The position numbers were made by a program, and so were the translations under genes. Positions 23,823 to 34,589 of a stretch of 42,435 bases of DNA are shown one piece after another (position 1 is the first letter of the stretch; each line of letters begins with the position of its first letter). The notes beneath the pieces were generated by a model that saw only the letters and a list, made by a program, of their open reading frames with translations, did not search any database and had not been told where the DNA came from. This DNA is from Bacteroidales bacterium. Its GTDB lineage: Bacteria > Bacteroidota > Bacteroidia > Bacteroidales > UBA10428. The stretch spans positions 1-42,435 of the forward strand of contig JAFGKY010000094.1 in the NCBI GenBank assembly GCA_016928305.1. Direction: 5' to 3'.

Positions 23823-25484
23823 TTAGTTGGCAATAAGCTTATCGACCATATATTTTTGTCTCTGTCCAAGAACATCAGGTGTCCAATCAGTATAGGTTTG
23901 GAAAATTTTATTGCTTGGGAAAATATCAATTCTACCCTTTAAGTATTTTGCTTTCTTATCTGCAAAATCTAAGTTGCCTAATGCTGAATTTTTTCTTTTA
24001 CTAATAAGTACCAGGTTCGCTAATTTATTTGTCCATTTAAATCTAGACTTATCCGTAAATAATTGAACCCATTTACTACTTCCATTTGGATTTCTTGGTA
24101 GCACATGTTCAACACTAATTACGTTGTAGTTTGAAAGATGAACAGTATTATCACCTAATAAATATTCAAATTTCAAAAGGACATATTTAGCGAACTTTCT
24201 TCCATAAACAAATCCGTTAAGTCTTCGTTTTAATTCGTCTTCATTAACCTTAAATAAATGATTCTTCTGTAATAATTGATTATAATCACTTGTGTTCTCA
24301 ATTGCTTTTAAAATCTTATTAATATTATCAATTCTTTGGGTAGGTGTTAACTGACAAATCCAATCACCGCTGACTTTATATTCAAGTTTCTTTAGAAAAG
24401 CGGATAGGTTATTATTTCCATAAGTTTCGAAGTAGTATAATAATGCAGGTACCCAATCAGTCGATGGAAAACCAATCTGCATTATTGTGATAAGGTTTTT
24501 ATAGTCATTAGATAGTTCTAAGTCTTCTTGGAATGTAATTAATCTATCATAATGATCTTTATATTTTTCAATCAGGTCAACTGTGTCTTTCCCTTTGTTC
24601 AATAGTCCTTTTGAATATATATTTTCTTCAAATTCATCCAATAAACTAAGTCGTGCTTTTTCTTTAACTAGGATTGTCCTGAAAAATGAAAGAAATCTAT
24701 CGAAATCATCCCCCAAATCATTTTCAATATCTTCCCATTTCTTTGCATATTTTTCCTGATTAGTATCGTCAATAATACCTATGTTCTTTGATTTTAGTAT
24801 ATCACCAGAAGTAAGTGGAACACCCCGATTATTTAAAATGGTGAACATTCGAAATGCATCTTCCATACTTACTGTGGAAACATAAATGAAGATTGGTTTT
24901 TCAGCTATGAAAACACCAAATTTTTCGAGTTCATCAGATTCTTTTTCCGCAAAAAATTCTTCAATAGTCAAAATAGCAGTTGCCATATGACTAATAGATA
25001 TGTTTTTATCCGATGATAATTCCGTAATCTTTTCCGTTTCCTGTGTGCCATTTTCTTCCAAAAGATAAGTTTTAATAAAGTCTTCCACATTATCCCTTAT
25101 CTTATAAATTAAGCGTATTCTTTCAGGAATTTTCTTGTATTTATTTGCTTTCTGATAGATTCTTCCATGACAAGCTTCTTTCAAATCTTCATCATGTGCA
25201 TGGTCTCTTAAAACTGCCAACAAAATAAAGAAAGTAGTGAGTCGTTGTTGACCGTCCAATACTTCAAATTCTTCAAAATTTTCTTCACTTGTTCTTTTTA
25301 ATACAAGTGAACCTAAGAAATACTCATCATCATATTTATTTTGAAATGCATACCATAGGTCATCTAAAAGGTCATTGATATTATCGGTATCCCAAATATA
25401 AGACCTTTGATATTCAGGTATTAAAAACCAAAAATCATCAAATAGTGAATTAATTTCGATTTTATCTGCTTTTATTTCTGCCAT
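23823..25484 (-). CDS. GmrSD-like DUF262/DUF1524 protein
   Basis: This 553-residue protein has the N-terminal DUF262 domain, with YQRSYIW (about 25-31) and DGQQRLTTF (77-85), which form the NTP-dependent ParB-like fold. The C-terminal DUF1524 HNH-type nuclease domain has EHVLPRNP (about 459-466), the W-x-NKLANLVL block and RKNSALGN, a close fit to GmrSD. GmrSD-type enzymes restrict phages with modified cytosines and also occur as modules in other defence clusters. Here DUF262 and HNH are in one chain, as in the standalone GmrSD fusion. The gap to the Res-like gene is 4 bases. Confidence 0.9.
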   Translation of the reverse strand: MAEIKADKIEINSLFDDFWFLIPEYQRSYIWDTDNINDLLDDLWYAFQNKYDDEYFLGSLVLKRTSEENFEEFEVLDGQQRLTTFFILLAVLRDHAHDEDLKEACHGRIYQKANKYKKIPERIRLIYKIRDNVEDFIKTYLLEENGTQETEKITELSSDKNISISHMATAILTIEEFFAEKESDELEKFGVFIAEKPIFIYVSTVSMEDAFRMFTILNNRGVPLTSGDILKSKNIGIIDDTNQEKYAKKWEDIENDLGDDFDRFLSFFRTILVKEKARLSLLDEFEENIYSKGLLNKGKDTVDLIEKYKDHYDRLITFQEDLELSNDYKNLITIMQIGFPSTDWVPALLYYFETYGNNNLSAFLKKLEYKVSGDWICQLTPTQRIDNINKILKAIENTSDYNQLLQKNHLFKVNEDELKRRLNGFVYGRKFAKYVLLKFEYLLGDNTVHLSNYNVISVEHVLPRNPNGSSKWVQLFTDKSRFKWTNKLANLVLISKRKNSALGNLDFADKKAKYLKGRIDIFPSNKIFQTYTDWTPDVLGQRQKYMVDKLIAN

Positions 25485-25488
25485 TATG

Positions 25489-28400
25489 TTAGGAGTTTAG
25501 TATGCTATGTATATACGTTTTTTCTTGTTCCTTCTGAAAATAAACATTGTGCTTATTGAATTCTTTAATGTTACTTGCCCCTTGCCAATGCTTAATTTCA
25601 TAAAATGATGTATTTGATACAATGAAGGATTCAAGGGAAATATCTTCGTCTTTAATTTTAGGTCTAATATCAGTTTGAATAACCTCGGAAAATTTAATCT
25701 TAGGATTTTCGAATCCATTTACCTGTCTTAATCCTTTTGGGTCGATGAATTTTATATATTGTTTATTGTCTTTAATAAGCCATAATACGAAATCAGGAAA
25801 AAAATTATTTGCTTCGAAAAATCCAATTCCTTTCTTGCTCAGATTTCGTAAAAGATATAGTTCTTTATCTTTAAAAAAATCATTATTGTCTTTATAATAC
25901 TTCTTTAAATCATTCACAAAATCTTTTTCCCCTTCGTTTAGTTGGGTTGGCATAACTTTTACTGTATCGGAATAGGAAGTGGATTTAAAATAAACTAGGG
26001 GTTGATACAGATGTTGATTTGAGAAAATCCCACTAAAATTTCCAAATGAATAATCTTCTTTGAATTTTTTCGATTCAACCAGGTCTTTCAGTATTTTAAT
26101 TCTTTCAATAAAAGCATCTTCCTCTTTATTAATCGAAATTTGGTATTTCTCTATGAAGTTGGGATGGGTTGAATCAAGAATTTCAGTTGATAAATATTGG
26201 CTTAAATATTTATTCTTTTCATAATTATAAACCTTGTCAACATAGTTCTTGGATAATGTGGTGACTATTTCTTGCCAAATAAAAGTTTGTTCGAAATTTG
26301 ATAATTCAAGTTCTTCTTTTGGAATATATAAAGTGTACCAATTGTTGACAAAAAACAATTCCTGAAGCATTTCTTTTCTGATAGAAATATTATACCAACT
26401 ACGTTCATTTTTATATTTCTGTAGTTCAAAAAATACATTATCCCAATTAATGAATGCCAAATTAAATTCATTAAGTGAATTGCTTTCTATTGTCAAATTG
26501 CCCTTCGCTTTCCTGAATTTTGAACTTTGCAAAATTTGAACTTTCGGATACCAATCAAGTACAACATTTGAAAAATCTTCTTTGGGGGGATAAAGGTCAA
26601 ATACGACATCTTTTTTAAAGTCGATTCCGTCCTTTATTTTAAGAATTTTTAATTTCTTATCATTTAAAGTAATAGTTGGGATAATAGATATTTCTTCTGT
26701 ATTTCCTTCGCCATTTGGCAATCCTTCTTCTTCTAAATATTCTTTGAATTGCTGCATATAATCAGCACGGATACCAAATATATTTATTGTTTCAAGGTAT
26801 GGTAAATATTCAGGGATGATATCAGGTTTTTCATAGATATCAAGTTTGGTACTTCTTTTTAAAGAAAACTGATAACCTTTTAATCTTACTCCCCTTCCAA
26901 ATAGCTGAATAATTTCACTTCCTTCACCACGACCTATATTCATTAATCCCATGGTACTGACACGCCAACTACTCCAACCTTCAGTAAATTTCTTGGAACC
27001 GATTAACACGTTTACAGTAGAATCTTTTTTATTGATTCCGTGAAATAATGAACTTGAGAATTCTTTATCGCTAACAAGAATACCGTTATCCTCGCATAAT
27101 TTCAACAACTTCGAATCATCACCAACATTTATAACGCTGAAATATTCTGCATCACCAATTCTAACACCAATTTCACCTTCAGCACCCTTTAAATTATCCA
27201 AATGTAATAATGCACCTGAAATGCTTGAATTAAACACTTCGAATAAAATATCTTTATATAAATCAGTTGAATTAATCCTTTTTTTAAGAAGATAAGTGAA
27301 TGAATTGCTAAATATTGAACGATTTTCTTTATCTAATAATCCATCATGTGAAGTCATTAGTCGGTCAAGATAATTGATGCTGACAACTTCATTTTTTACG
27401 AAATCTGACAGGAAGGTTAGAATTCGAATTACATCGGAAACTTGTTTCTTATTTTCTGTTCTTACAGCGGTAACTTTACTACCAACAAAAATCCAAAGTG
27501 GTTTTTCAATAAGAAAAAGTTCTAAACTTCGAGAATTTTCCTTGAATATTTTCAGTTGTTGATAATAGGATAAAAGACATGCTGTAAGATATAATTCCGT
27601 TGTATGTTCATTCCATGTTTCATTCAAATTCAGAATATGATAATCTTTCCCGTAACCATCATTATAAAAGTATTTATATGAATAATCGAAAATGGTGCAT
27701 TTACTGTATTCTTGTATTAATTTTTCCTTCTTGGTACCTGATGCTGCACTAACCGCTTGACCAAATGTGGCTGAATATTCGAAAGAAAAACCATTTTCAC
27801 AAAGTAAATTTCGTTTTTGTCTCCATTCTTCCCCACTTGAACCACGATGACCTTCATCTACAAGCACCAAATTATTTCCTTCAAAAGAACCAACCGCAAC
27901 GGTTTTGTCACCTTCATTTTCTTCTAATTTATGTATGTCGATAATTTCTATTAAATGACCTGAATACAATGTTCTACCACCCTTAGAAAAAAACTGAGCT
28001 TCCAACCCTGAAGAATTAAGTTCACCCAAATGTTGCTTTGATAAACCTTCATTTGGGGTTAGAAGGATTATTCTATTTAATTGATTTTCCTGTTTTTGCT
28101 TCTTTAGATAATGCAGGTACTGAAGAATATTTACATGCATCAACAAGGTTTTTCCCGAACCTGTAGCATTCCAAAATGCTAATTTATTCAAGTCATTATC
28201 AGTAAAGGATTCAAAATTATAATCATCGCCCATCCTTAATTCAGGAAAAAGTGTGCCATTATCATTATTGATTTTATCGATAAATTCATTTAAAGAATTC
28301 TTCAGTTCTTCTTTATTCGAAAAATACTTATCCAGGTATATTTCTGTAAATAACAAAGACAGATATTGAAAGTATTTCCACTTTATTGATTCTATTCTCT

Positions 28401-28662
28401 TTTCTGAAATTTTTTTGGTATGACTGACAATGTTTTGGTCATATTCATATAATATTTCAGCGTTTAATATAGAATTATGAAACAGTTTACTGATTAGTAC
28501 ATGGTAGTAATTTGATACATTATTATCATCGTATCCTTCATTAATTGAATCTTTCATTTCTATAGAAAGAGCTTCTAATGATGTCACTCCAAAAAGATTC
28601 AATATGTATTGATTCAGTACAAGTGCGTGACTTAGTTTAGTTTTATTATTTTTCTTAGCCAT
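25489..28662 (-). CDS. type III restriction Res-like helicase-nuclease
   Basis: This 1057-residue protein has superfamily II helicase motifs: Walker A ATGSGKT (166-172), DEGH (269-272) as the DEAD-like box, and motif VI within IIQLFGRGVRLKG. It resembles the Res subunit of type III restriction enzymes. The C-terminus carries a PD-(D/E)xK nuclease candidate: Asp957 in FPDF and Asp974-x-Lys976 in FIDPKG. It would translocate and cut unmodified DNA. It follows the PHP-AAA gene with a gap of 6 bases. Confidence 0.88.
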   Translation of the reverse strand: MAKKNNKTKLSHALVLNQYILNLFGVTSLEALSIEMKDSINEGYDDNNVSNYYHVLISKLFHNSILNAEILYEYDQNIVSHTKKISEKRIESIKWKYFQYLSLLFTEIYLDKYFSNKEELKNSLNEFIDKINNDNGTLFPELRMGDDYNFESFTDNDLNKLAFWNATGSGKTLLMHVNILQYLHYLKKQKQENQLNRIILLTPNEGLSKQHLGELNSSGLEAQFFSKGGRTLYSGHLIEIIDIHKLEENEGDKTVAVGSFEGNNLVLVDEGHRGSSGEEWRQKRNLLCENGFSFEYSATFGQAVSAASGTKKEKLIQEYSKCTIFDYSYKYFYNDGYGKDYHILNLNETWNEHTTELYLTACLLSYYQQLKIFKENSRSLELFLIEKPLWIFVGSKVTAVRTENKKQVSDVIRILTFLSDFVKNEVVSINYLDRLMTSHDGLLDKENRSIFSNSFTYLLKKRINSTDLYKDILFEVFNSSISGALLHLDNLKGAEGEIGVRIGDAEYFSVINVGDDSKLLKLCEDNGILVSDKEFSSSLFHGINKKDSTVNVLIGSKKFTEGWSSWRVSTMGLMNIGRGEGSEIIQLFGRGVRLKGYQFSLKRSTKLDIYEKPDIIPEYLPYLETINIFGIRADYMQQFKEYLEEEGLPNGEGNTEEISIIPTITLNDKKLKILKIKDGIDFKKDVVFDLYPPKEDFSNVVLDWYPKVQILQSSKFRKAKGNLTIESNSLNEFNLAFINWDNVFFELQKYKNERSWYNISIRKEMLQELFFVNNWYTLYIPKEELELSNFEQTFIWQEIVTTLSKNYVDKVYNYEKNKYLSQYLSTEILDSTHPNFIEKYQISINKEEDAFIERIKILKDLVESKKFKEDYSFGNFSGIFSNQHLYQPLVYFKSTSYSDTVKVMPTQLNEGEKDFVNDLKKYYKDNNDFFKDKELYLLRNLSKKGIGFFEANNFFPDFVLWLIKDNKQYIKFIDPKGLRQVNGFENPKIKFSEVIQTDIRPKIKDEDISLESFIVSNTSFYEIKHWQGASNIKEFNKHNVYFQKEQEKTYIHSILNS

Positions 28663-28668
28663 ATAAAC

Positions 28669-31458
28669 TTATAAATTATACCTTTTGGAACGCATTTCAA
28701 ATGCTTCCGTACCACCTTCCATTACATCACATATTTCATCTTTAATATGATTATCTTCAATCGTTCCTTCAATCAGGATTTCAATATGTGGTGATTCTGA
28801 ATTCATGCCAATAATATATTCACTATCTCCATTCACGGGTATATTGGCATTATGAGTAACAACAATAATCTGACGATATTCTTTTGAGTGTCTAAGCTGG
28901 TCCACAACCAATTCATAAATTAAATGATTGTCCAAATCATCTTCAGGTTGGTCAAGAATTAATGGTATTTCACCATGTGATAACAGTAAGGTAAGAATTG
29001 CTGCTGTTTTTTGTCCTGCTGATGCATTTGAAATAGATTTATAAGAATCAGACCCCTTAACCTTGTATTTTACTGTTATTTCATCTTCAGGGAAAAGTAA
29101 ATCTATTTTATCATACTGCTCCCCACTCAAACTTTTAAGTTTCCGTTGAAAATGTCCATCGGTAATAATCCCTGAGGAACCTGTTTCTATTAGCTTGATA
29201 ATTTCATCGAAAATCTTTTGATTATTATTAATTGATTCACCTTTTTCAATTGTTGTAATCAAGTCTTTTATAGGCATTTCAAAGCCATCATCACTTCCAA
29301 TTATGCTTCGAAGCTGTTCTTCATAATTTTTAAAATCACGGAATTTTCTTACTTCAGCTTTGACATTTCTGTCTTTCAATATTTCAGACAGAAACTTTTG
29401 CCGTGCATCCGAAAGTTCTTTTCTTTTAGTAATATATTGAGTCTTTATCTTTTCCTTTTCAGCAATTTCTTTCTTTAAGTTACCTTCAGTTATTTCTATC
29501 CTTTTAAGTTCACCTTTCTTCTGTTCAACATCCTTAATTTCCCCTTCAATAATTTCAAGGTCTGATATTCCAAGTTTAGCCAATTCTGTTTTCTTTTCTT
29601 CTAATTCAGTCTTGGACTTATTATCAGATTCAAACCATTTGGATTTTTTTAAATTATCATCAAATGAGTTATGGATTCCATCTATTTTATCAAGGTAATT
29701 ATTTATGCTTTGATAAATAGAATTCAGGTCTTTATTTGATTGATTAATCAGAGGTTCGATTACCTCCCTAAATTCGTCCTGTATTTCTGACAAATCAATT
29801 TCAGGTAAATCAATTTCATCCAAAGCTTCTTTAAGTGAATCCCGAAATTCTATTATTGAATCTTTATATGATTTTAAGACGGTATTATCCTTTTCAAACT
29901 TTTGCCGTGAATTAATAATGTCATTTATCCCGCTTTCATTGAAAGTTTTGATGCGATTATTAATGTCATCAATTTCTGTCTGAAGCTTACCCTTCCCACT
30001 TATTTGAACTTCAATTTCCCTGATTTGGGTTGACTTAGTAAAGTAAGATTTTTCAATTTTTTGAAGGTCTGTTTTTATGGTTGATATTTCATCAACAATA
30101 TCGTCAATTCGATTTCTTAATGAATTAGTCTTGGTTGATATGTCATAAATTTGTTTTTGGGAAAAAATATCAAATTCGAAGAAATCTAAATAGCTGTTAT
30201 TATCAATAACATCGAATGCTTTTGTATCCGCATTATATCGTTTGATTATTAATTTACTTGTTAGTTTATTTTCCTGAAGAAATTCAATTCTGTGAAGTGT
30301 TCCTTTTCGTATAAATTCAATGTCTATTTTTGTTGCAGGTAAAAGAACTCCTGTACCTTTTCTATCCTGAACCTGAAAAAACTTAGTGAAATCTTTATGG
30401 ATATCTTCAAGGTCATTTAGTTCAGCAACTTTATTTTCGAATAACCCCCTGATAAACCGAAGAATACTTGATTTTCCACTTCCCCTTCCACCAATAATAG
30501 ATGTCATCTGAGGACTGAACTTTATCAGTAAAGGATTTGAATTATCTGTGATGGATGAATTGCTTACTTCTAAGCTTTTTATCCACAATTCAGGTACTTT
30601 AAAAGGTTTTTGGTTTTTCTTTATAATGATATCGTTGCAAATCCGAAAATTGTGAAGCAGTAATGCTTGACGAAGACTTTCAAGAGATGGTTTTTCATCC
30701 ATCTTTATCCATGTATAACGTTCACCGATACCCCATAAACCATGTTTTGCATTACCTTCATTGATTGGATTATCTGAAAAAGTAAGTAAAGGAATATTAT
30801 TGTTTACAACCAGTTGAACAGTTGTTCGCCAATTTTTAATCATCCCTGCATCAATAGACTGACCATATCGTTTATCTAATATTGATTTTACTTCAGATGC
30901 TTTATAATCACTTTCTGATTTAAGAAATTCGGGATGAACTATTTGAACCCCTGCAACGGATTCCTTATTTAGAAAATCAGACCTTGTTTTATGTGCAACA
31001 TTGCTTAGACTACTATAATCATCTATATGGGAAGCAATAATAAGCGCATTCTTTTCTTTTACTTTATCTGCAATAGCTTCGATATTAAGATTGGAATGGG
31101 CATCGTCTGTACCAAATACACTTCTGTTTAATCCTAGCGATATAAGAAAGTCTTCGACATCCTGTTTGGTTTTATCCGTATCAAATAAAATTAAAAGGTG
31201 AACTTTTGCATCACTACATGTAAGTTCAACTCCAGGGAAAATTGTAAGTGGTTTTCCTTCTGAAGCTTCTTTTATTTTATCAATCCAATCACCTGAATTG
31301 TGGTCTGTAACTGCTACACAGTCCAAGTCTTTATCAACCGCTGCATTTACCCATTCTTCAGCAGTAACATTTTCCTGCTCAAAACATTTACTTGCAGGTG
31401 TGTGAAGATGAAAATCACATTTAAACCATCTTGTTCCTACATAACTAATTGGTTCCAT
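28669..31458 (-). CDS. PHP-domain AAA ATPase (TrlF/Ppl-like)
   Basis: This protein of about 929 residues has an N-terminal PHP phosphoesterase domain: FHLHTP (metal His pair at 17 and 19), VTDHNSGDW, FPGVELTC. A P-loop ATPase domain follows (GGRGSGKSS, about 323-331), split by a long coiled-coil region as in SMC-like or RecN-type proteins (about 430-700), then SAGQK and the Walker B LILDQPEDDLDN and THNAN. TrlF or Ppl-like proteins of this design are known from defence clusters; the PHP part could act on nucleotides or DNA. The ATG at 31515 lies in the Mod gene (47-base overlap), but the ATG at 31458, 10 bases past the Mod stop, fits better. Confidence 0.88.
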   Translation of the reverse strand: MEPISYVGTRWFKCDFHLHTPASKCFEQENVTAEEWVNAAVDKDLDCVAVTDHNSGDWIDKIKEASEGKPLTIFPGVELTCSDAKVHLLILFDTDKTKQDVEDFLISLGLNRSVFGTDDAHSNLNIEAIADKVKEKNALIIASHIDDYSSLSNVAHKTRSDFLNKESVAGVQIVHPEFLKSESDYKASEVKSILDKRYGQSIDAGMIKNWRTTVQLVVNNNIPLLTFSDNPINEGNAKHGLWGIGERYTWIKMDEKPSLESLRQALLLHNFRICNDIIIKKNQKPFKVPELWIKSLEVSNSSITDNSNPLLIKFSPQMTSIIGGRGSGKSSILRFIRGLFENKVAELNDLEDIHKDFTKFFQVQDRKGTGVLLPATKIDIEFIRKGTLHRIEFLQENKLTSKLIIKRYNADTKAFDVIDNNSYLDFFEFDIFSQKQIYDISTKTNSLRNRIDDIVDEISTIKTDLQKIEKSYFTKSTQIREIEVQISGKGKLQTEIDDINNRIKTFNESGINDIINSRQKFEKDNTVLKSYKDSIIEFRDSLKEALDEIDLPEIDLSEIQDEFREVIEPLINQSNKDLNSIYQSINNYLDKIDGIHNSFDDNLKKSKWFESDNKSKTELEEKKTELAKLGISDLEIIEGEIKDVEQKKGELKRIEITEGNLKKEIAEKEKIKTQYITKRKELSDARQKFLSEILKDRNVKAEVRKFRDFKNYEEQLRSIIGSDDGFEMPIKDLITTIEKGESINNNQKIFDEIIKLIETGSSGIITDGHFQRKLKSLSGEQYDKIDLLFPEDEITVKYKVKGSDSYKSISNASAGQKTAAILTLLLSHGEIPLILDQPEDDLDNHLIYELVVDQLRHSKEYRQIIVVTHNANIPVNGDSEYIIGMNSESPHIEILIEGTIEDNHIKDEICDVMEGGTEAFEMRSKRYNL

Positions 31459-31468
31459 TTTGTTGGGT

Positions 31469-34400
31469 TTATATTTCTTTGATATCGAACATTCTCTTTT
31501 TGAATTCTTCTTCAATCAATACCACCTTCCATTTTTCATCCCCAACCTTCAAGTTTTCAAGATTATTATCACCGTTTACATATATTCTATCGAATTCGCT
31601 ATCACGGGTATTATATTGTTGCTTTAAAAAGAAATCATCCAGTTTATTATTATCATTTCCATTAACATCACGCCATATTACAAGTATTTTTTCTTCCCTT
31701 TGATTTTTTCCTATTATTACTTTAAAATCTTTAATAATATCCATACTTTCTACATTTAAGCCAATCAGATAATTAAATGTTTCAGGTAAGTCAATTTTTA
31801 TATTTTTAGACTCATTATTTCTTGTGATTCTTAGTTTATAATCAAAGGGATTTTTAAATGTTTCCAAATCAAGTAAAGACTTACTATTGTCAGCTTCAGT
31901 ATCTAAAAGATACGACAATAAATATTCTTCATTGAAATGGGCAGATTCTAATAAGCTTTTTTCTTGTAATTGAGTTCTTTTAAATTCAAGATTATTCAAT
32001 GAATCCTCATAACTTTCCAATATATGATATTTAAAAAACTGGCTGATTCCATTACGAGATATAGGTTTCCCGTTTTTCCATTCATTGCTATAAATTGCTT
32101 TTTGTGTTCTAGGTTTTAGTGCTGAATTAAAGTGGTCACCCATATCCATTAGGATATATTTTCTATTCCCATTATCACCTCTATTTAAAGAAATAATGGA
32201 TTCAGAAGTTGTTCCAGAACCTGCAAAATAATCTAGGAAAAAACCGTTATCTATATTGATAGAATAACATAACCATTCAATTAATTTTGGAGGTTTCGGG
32301 TAATCGACTGACCCTGATAATCCCAAATTATCAAGTTGAATACTACCATCGCTTTTTAAACTAATTATTGATCTAAGTAGAAATGACTCTACATCTTTTA
32401 AATATGTAATTGAACTTGGTTGAGTCTTTTCATCGTTTGCAAACCAAATTCTACCTTGCATTAAACTACCATCAGGTAATTTGTATGTGTCACCTTGTAA
32501 TGCGTCCTTGAATGTGTCTTCCTTCCAACGCCAACCTTTATTTGGAACTGGACATGGTTTATTGGTTAAAGGATTAATAATTGTATATCGTGGCCCTTCA
32601 GTTTTTGCATTGGGCCATGCCATGTTAATTTTTCCCCAAATTTCATATTTCGGATTAAGTTCACAATAAAGGGTTATTCCCCTGTCATATCCTTGCTTTT
32701 TATAGAATTTCTTTAGCTCCTTTTGAGCATTTGCAATTGAAAGATTACTCTTTTTTAAATTACTAATCAGATTATAGATATCATCAATAGCATCTTTGCG
32801 CATAACAAAGCTCTTTTCGTAACTTCTTCTTAGTTTTTGATTCTTTGCAAATAGGTATATGTATTCATGGATATTTCCAATCCCTTTATCATTCTTAGGT
32901 ACTCTTTTATTCCAAGTTATCGTTTCGACATGATTTTCTTTACCAAATTGTTCCGTTAAGATTTGACCAAAATTTAGCATTTCGTTTTCATCACAACTTG
33001 CGAAGAAAGCACCATCATCCGATAATAATGAATATGCTATTTCGTTTACTTGGGAAAGCATGGAAAGCCAAGAAGAAGATTTAAAATTGTCTTTATAATT
33101 AAACCCATCATCCCCTGTATTATATGGGGGGTCTATATAAATGCAATTAATTTCATTCTTATACTTTTCCGAAATAAGGTTTAATCCTTGGAAGTTTTCT
33201 GAATTTATAAGCACACCATTCAGTTGAGCATCTATATTGTTAAATGATGCTAACAATTTAGTTTTGAACACTTCTGAAAAGAATTTTGTATCTAAAACAA
33301 GGTATTTATTTGCTTCTAAAAATTCAGGTTTTAAAGGAATAGAAAAGGAAATTTTCTTTTGATTATTAAACAGGTCACTTTGAGATTCCTTATTAGTATT
33401 AATTTCATTAATAGAAAATAAATTAATCCATTCATCTATTTGCTCATTATTTATGATTATTTCAGGGTATAATTCTTTAGGTATTAAATCTAATGTGATG
33501 CAGTAGTTTGTTTCAACTACGAACTTTTTCTTTAACCATATTTTTTGTTGGAAATTTTCTAATTGTTCTAAGAATTTTATGATTTTTTTTGCAATAGTTT
33601 TAAAGGATTTAATTTTCGATAGTTGTTTTGTAAATGAAATTTCATTTTCGATATTAATATCATCAATGAACAACACCTCATTCTTTATAAAGAAATCTAG
33701 TTCACGTCTTAAAAAACTCCCTAAGTCTTTATGAATAAAATAGTCGAATGTGTTTTTTGATGTATAATCTTTTAGTTTCTTTTCCAATAACGTTCTGTTT
33801 TTATTCTTTTCCGTTGGTCTTTTTTCTAACAGCTCAAGATATGATGGGGGAATTTTGTGAACTAAGAAATCAATTGCTTCATTATTAAGTGAATCTTGTC
33901 TTTCGTCACATATTTCATAGGAGAAATAAATATCATAGCTATTATTAGTTTCGTTAGGAATATCTTCTTTACTAATTTTGAATCTTCTTTCTTTACCGTT
34001 AATTTCATTATTATTATTTTGCTCAGTTTGTGCTTCAGTTAGAATAAAATTTACTGATTTATTATTACTAAGTTTAAATGAATAATTTTTAAAATATTCC
34101 GATGTTTTTATAAAGTATTGGTCACGATTTGCATAATGAAGCTTTACTTCTTCACCTTCATAAGGAATTGCGTAAACATCTTTTTTATATCTACGCATCG
34201 AAATGAAATCACCTTTATGATAGTATCGGTTAAAAAAATTATGTAATAAAGAAAACACCTCATTTTCAAGTTGGGTAACGTCAGTAGCATTTGTTATTTT
34301 TTCTTTTAATTCAATTACTTTTGGAACAGTATCGGGGTCAATCCCCATTGATTTCGCATTTTCAATAGTTTTATCTAATTCTTGTTGAACAGATGATTTG

Positions 34401-34579
34401 TCATTTGCACTAAATTGTTCAAAAGATGTTTTTACCTGTGGTAATAAATCATTGTAAAGGAACTTTTCTATTTCATCCCTTTTTTGATTCATTATTCTAT
34501 AAATACCGAAATCCAAATCTGCTTGGTCAAGTTGAAATAATTCTTTCAGTAGTCTAACTAGTTTTTCGTAATTGTTCAT
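31469..34579 (-). CDS. Mod-like DNA methyltransferase (beta class)
   Basis: This 1036-residue methyltransferase has motif IV DPPYNTGDDGFNYKDN (DPPY at about 483-486) before motif I FLDYFAGSGTTSE (about 781-793); this order identifies the beta class, giving N6-adenine or N4-cytosine methylation. The ~470-residue N-terminal region is helical and much longer than in simple methylases, as in the COG2189 Mod family. The C-terminus (about 850-1036) probably recognises the target. The gap to the helicase gene is 10 bases. The role is to protect host DNA in a restriction system. Confidence 0.88.
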   Translation of the reverse strand: MNNYEKLVRLLKELFQLDQADLDFGIYRIMNQKRDEIEKFLYNDLLPQVKTSFEQFSANDKSSVQQELDKTIENAKSMGIDPDTVPKVIELKEKITNATDVTQLENEVFSLLHNFFNRYYHKGDFISMRRYKKDVYAIPYEGEEVKLHYANRDQYFIKTSEYFKNYSFKLSNNKSVNFILTEAQTEQNNNNEINGKERRFKISKEDIPNETNNSYDIYFSYEICDERQDSLNNEAIDFLVHKIPPSYLELLEKRPTEKNKNRTLLEKKLKDYTSKNTFDYFIHKDLGSFLRRELDFFIKNEVLFIDDINIENEISFTKQLSKIKSFKTIAKKIIKFLEQLENFQQKIWLKKKFVVETNYCITLDLIPKELYPEIIINNEQIDEWINLFSINEINTNKESQSDLFNNQKKISFSIPLKPEFLEANKYLVLDTKFFSEVFKTKLLASFNNIDAQLNGVLINSENFQGLNLISEKYKNEINCIYIDPPYNTGDDGFNYKDNFKSSSWLSMLSQVNEIAYSLLSDDGAFFASCDENEMLNFGQILTEQFGKENHVETITWNKRVPKNDKGIGNIHEYIYLFAKNQKLRRSYEKSFVMRKDAIDDIYNLISNLKKSNLSIANAQKELKKFYKKQGYDRGITLYCELNPKYEIWGKINMAWPNAKTEGPRYTIINPLTNKPCPVPNKGWRWKEDTFKDALQGDTYKLPDGSLMQGRIWFANDEKTQPSSITYLKDVESFLLRSIISLKSDGSIQLDNLGLSGSVDYPKPPKLIEWLCYSINIDNGFFLDYFAGSGTTSESIISLNRGDNGNRKYILMDMGDHFNSALKPRTQKAIYSNEWKNGKPISRNGISQFFKYHILESYEDSLNNLEFKRTQLQEKSLLESAHFNEEYLLSYLLDTEADNSKSLLDLETFKNPFDYKLRITRNNESKNIKIDLPETFNYLIGLNVESMDIIKDFKVIIGKNQREEKILVIWRDVNGNDNNKLDDFFLKQQYNTRDSEFDRIYVNGDNNLENLKVGDEKWKVVLIEEEFKKRMFDIKEI

Positions 34580-34589
34580 GGTTTATTTT

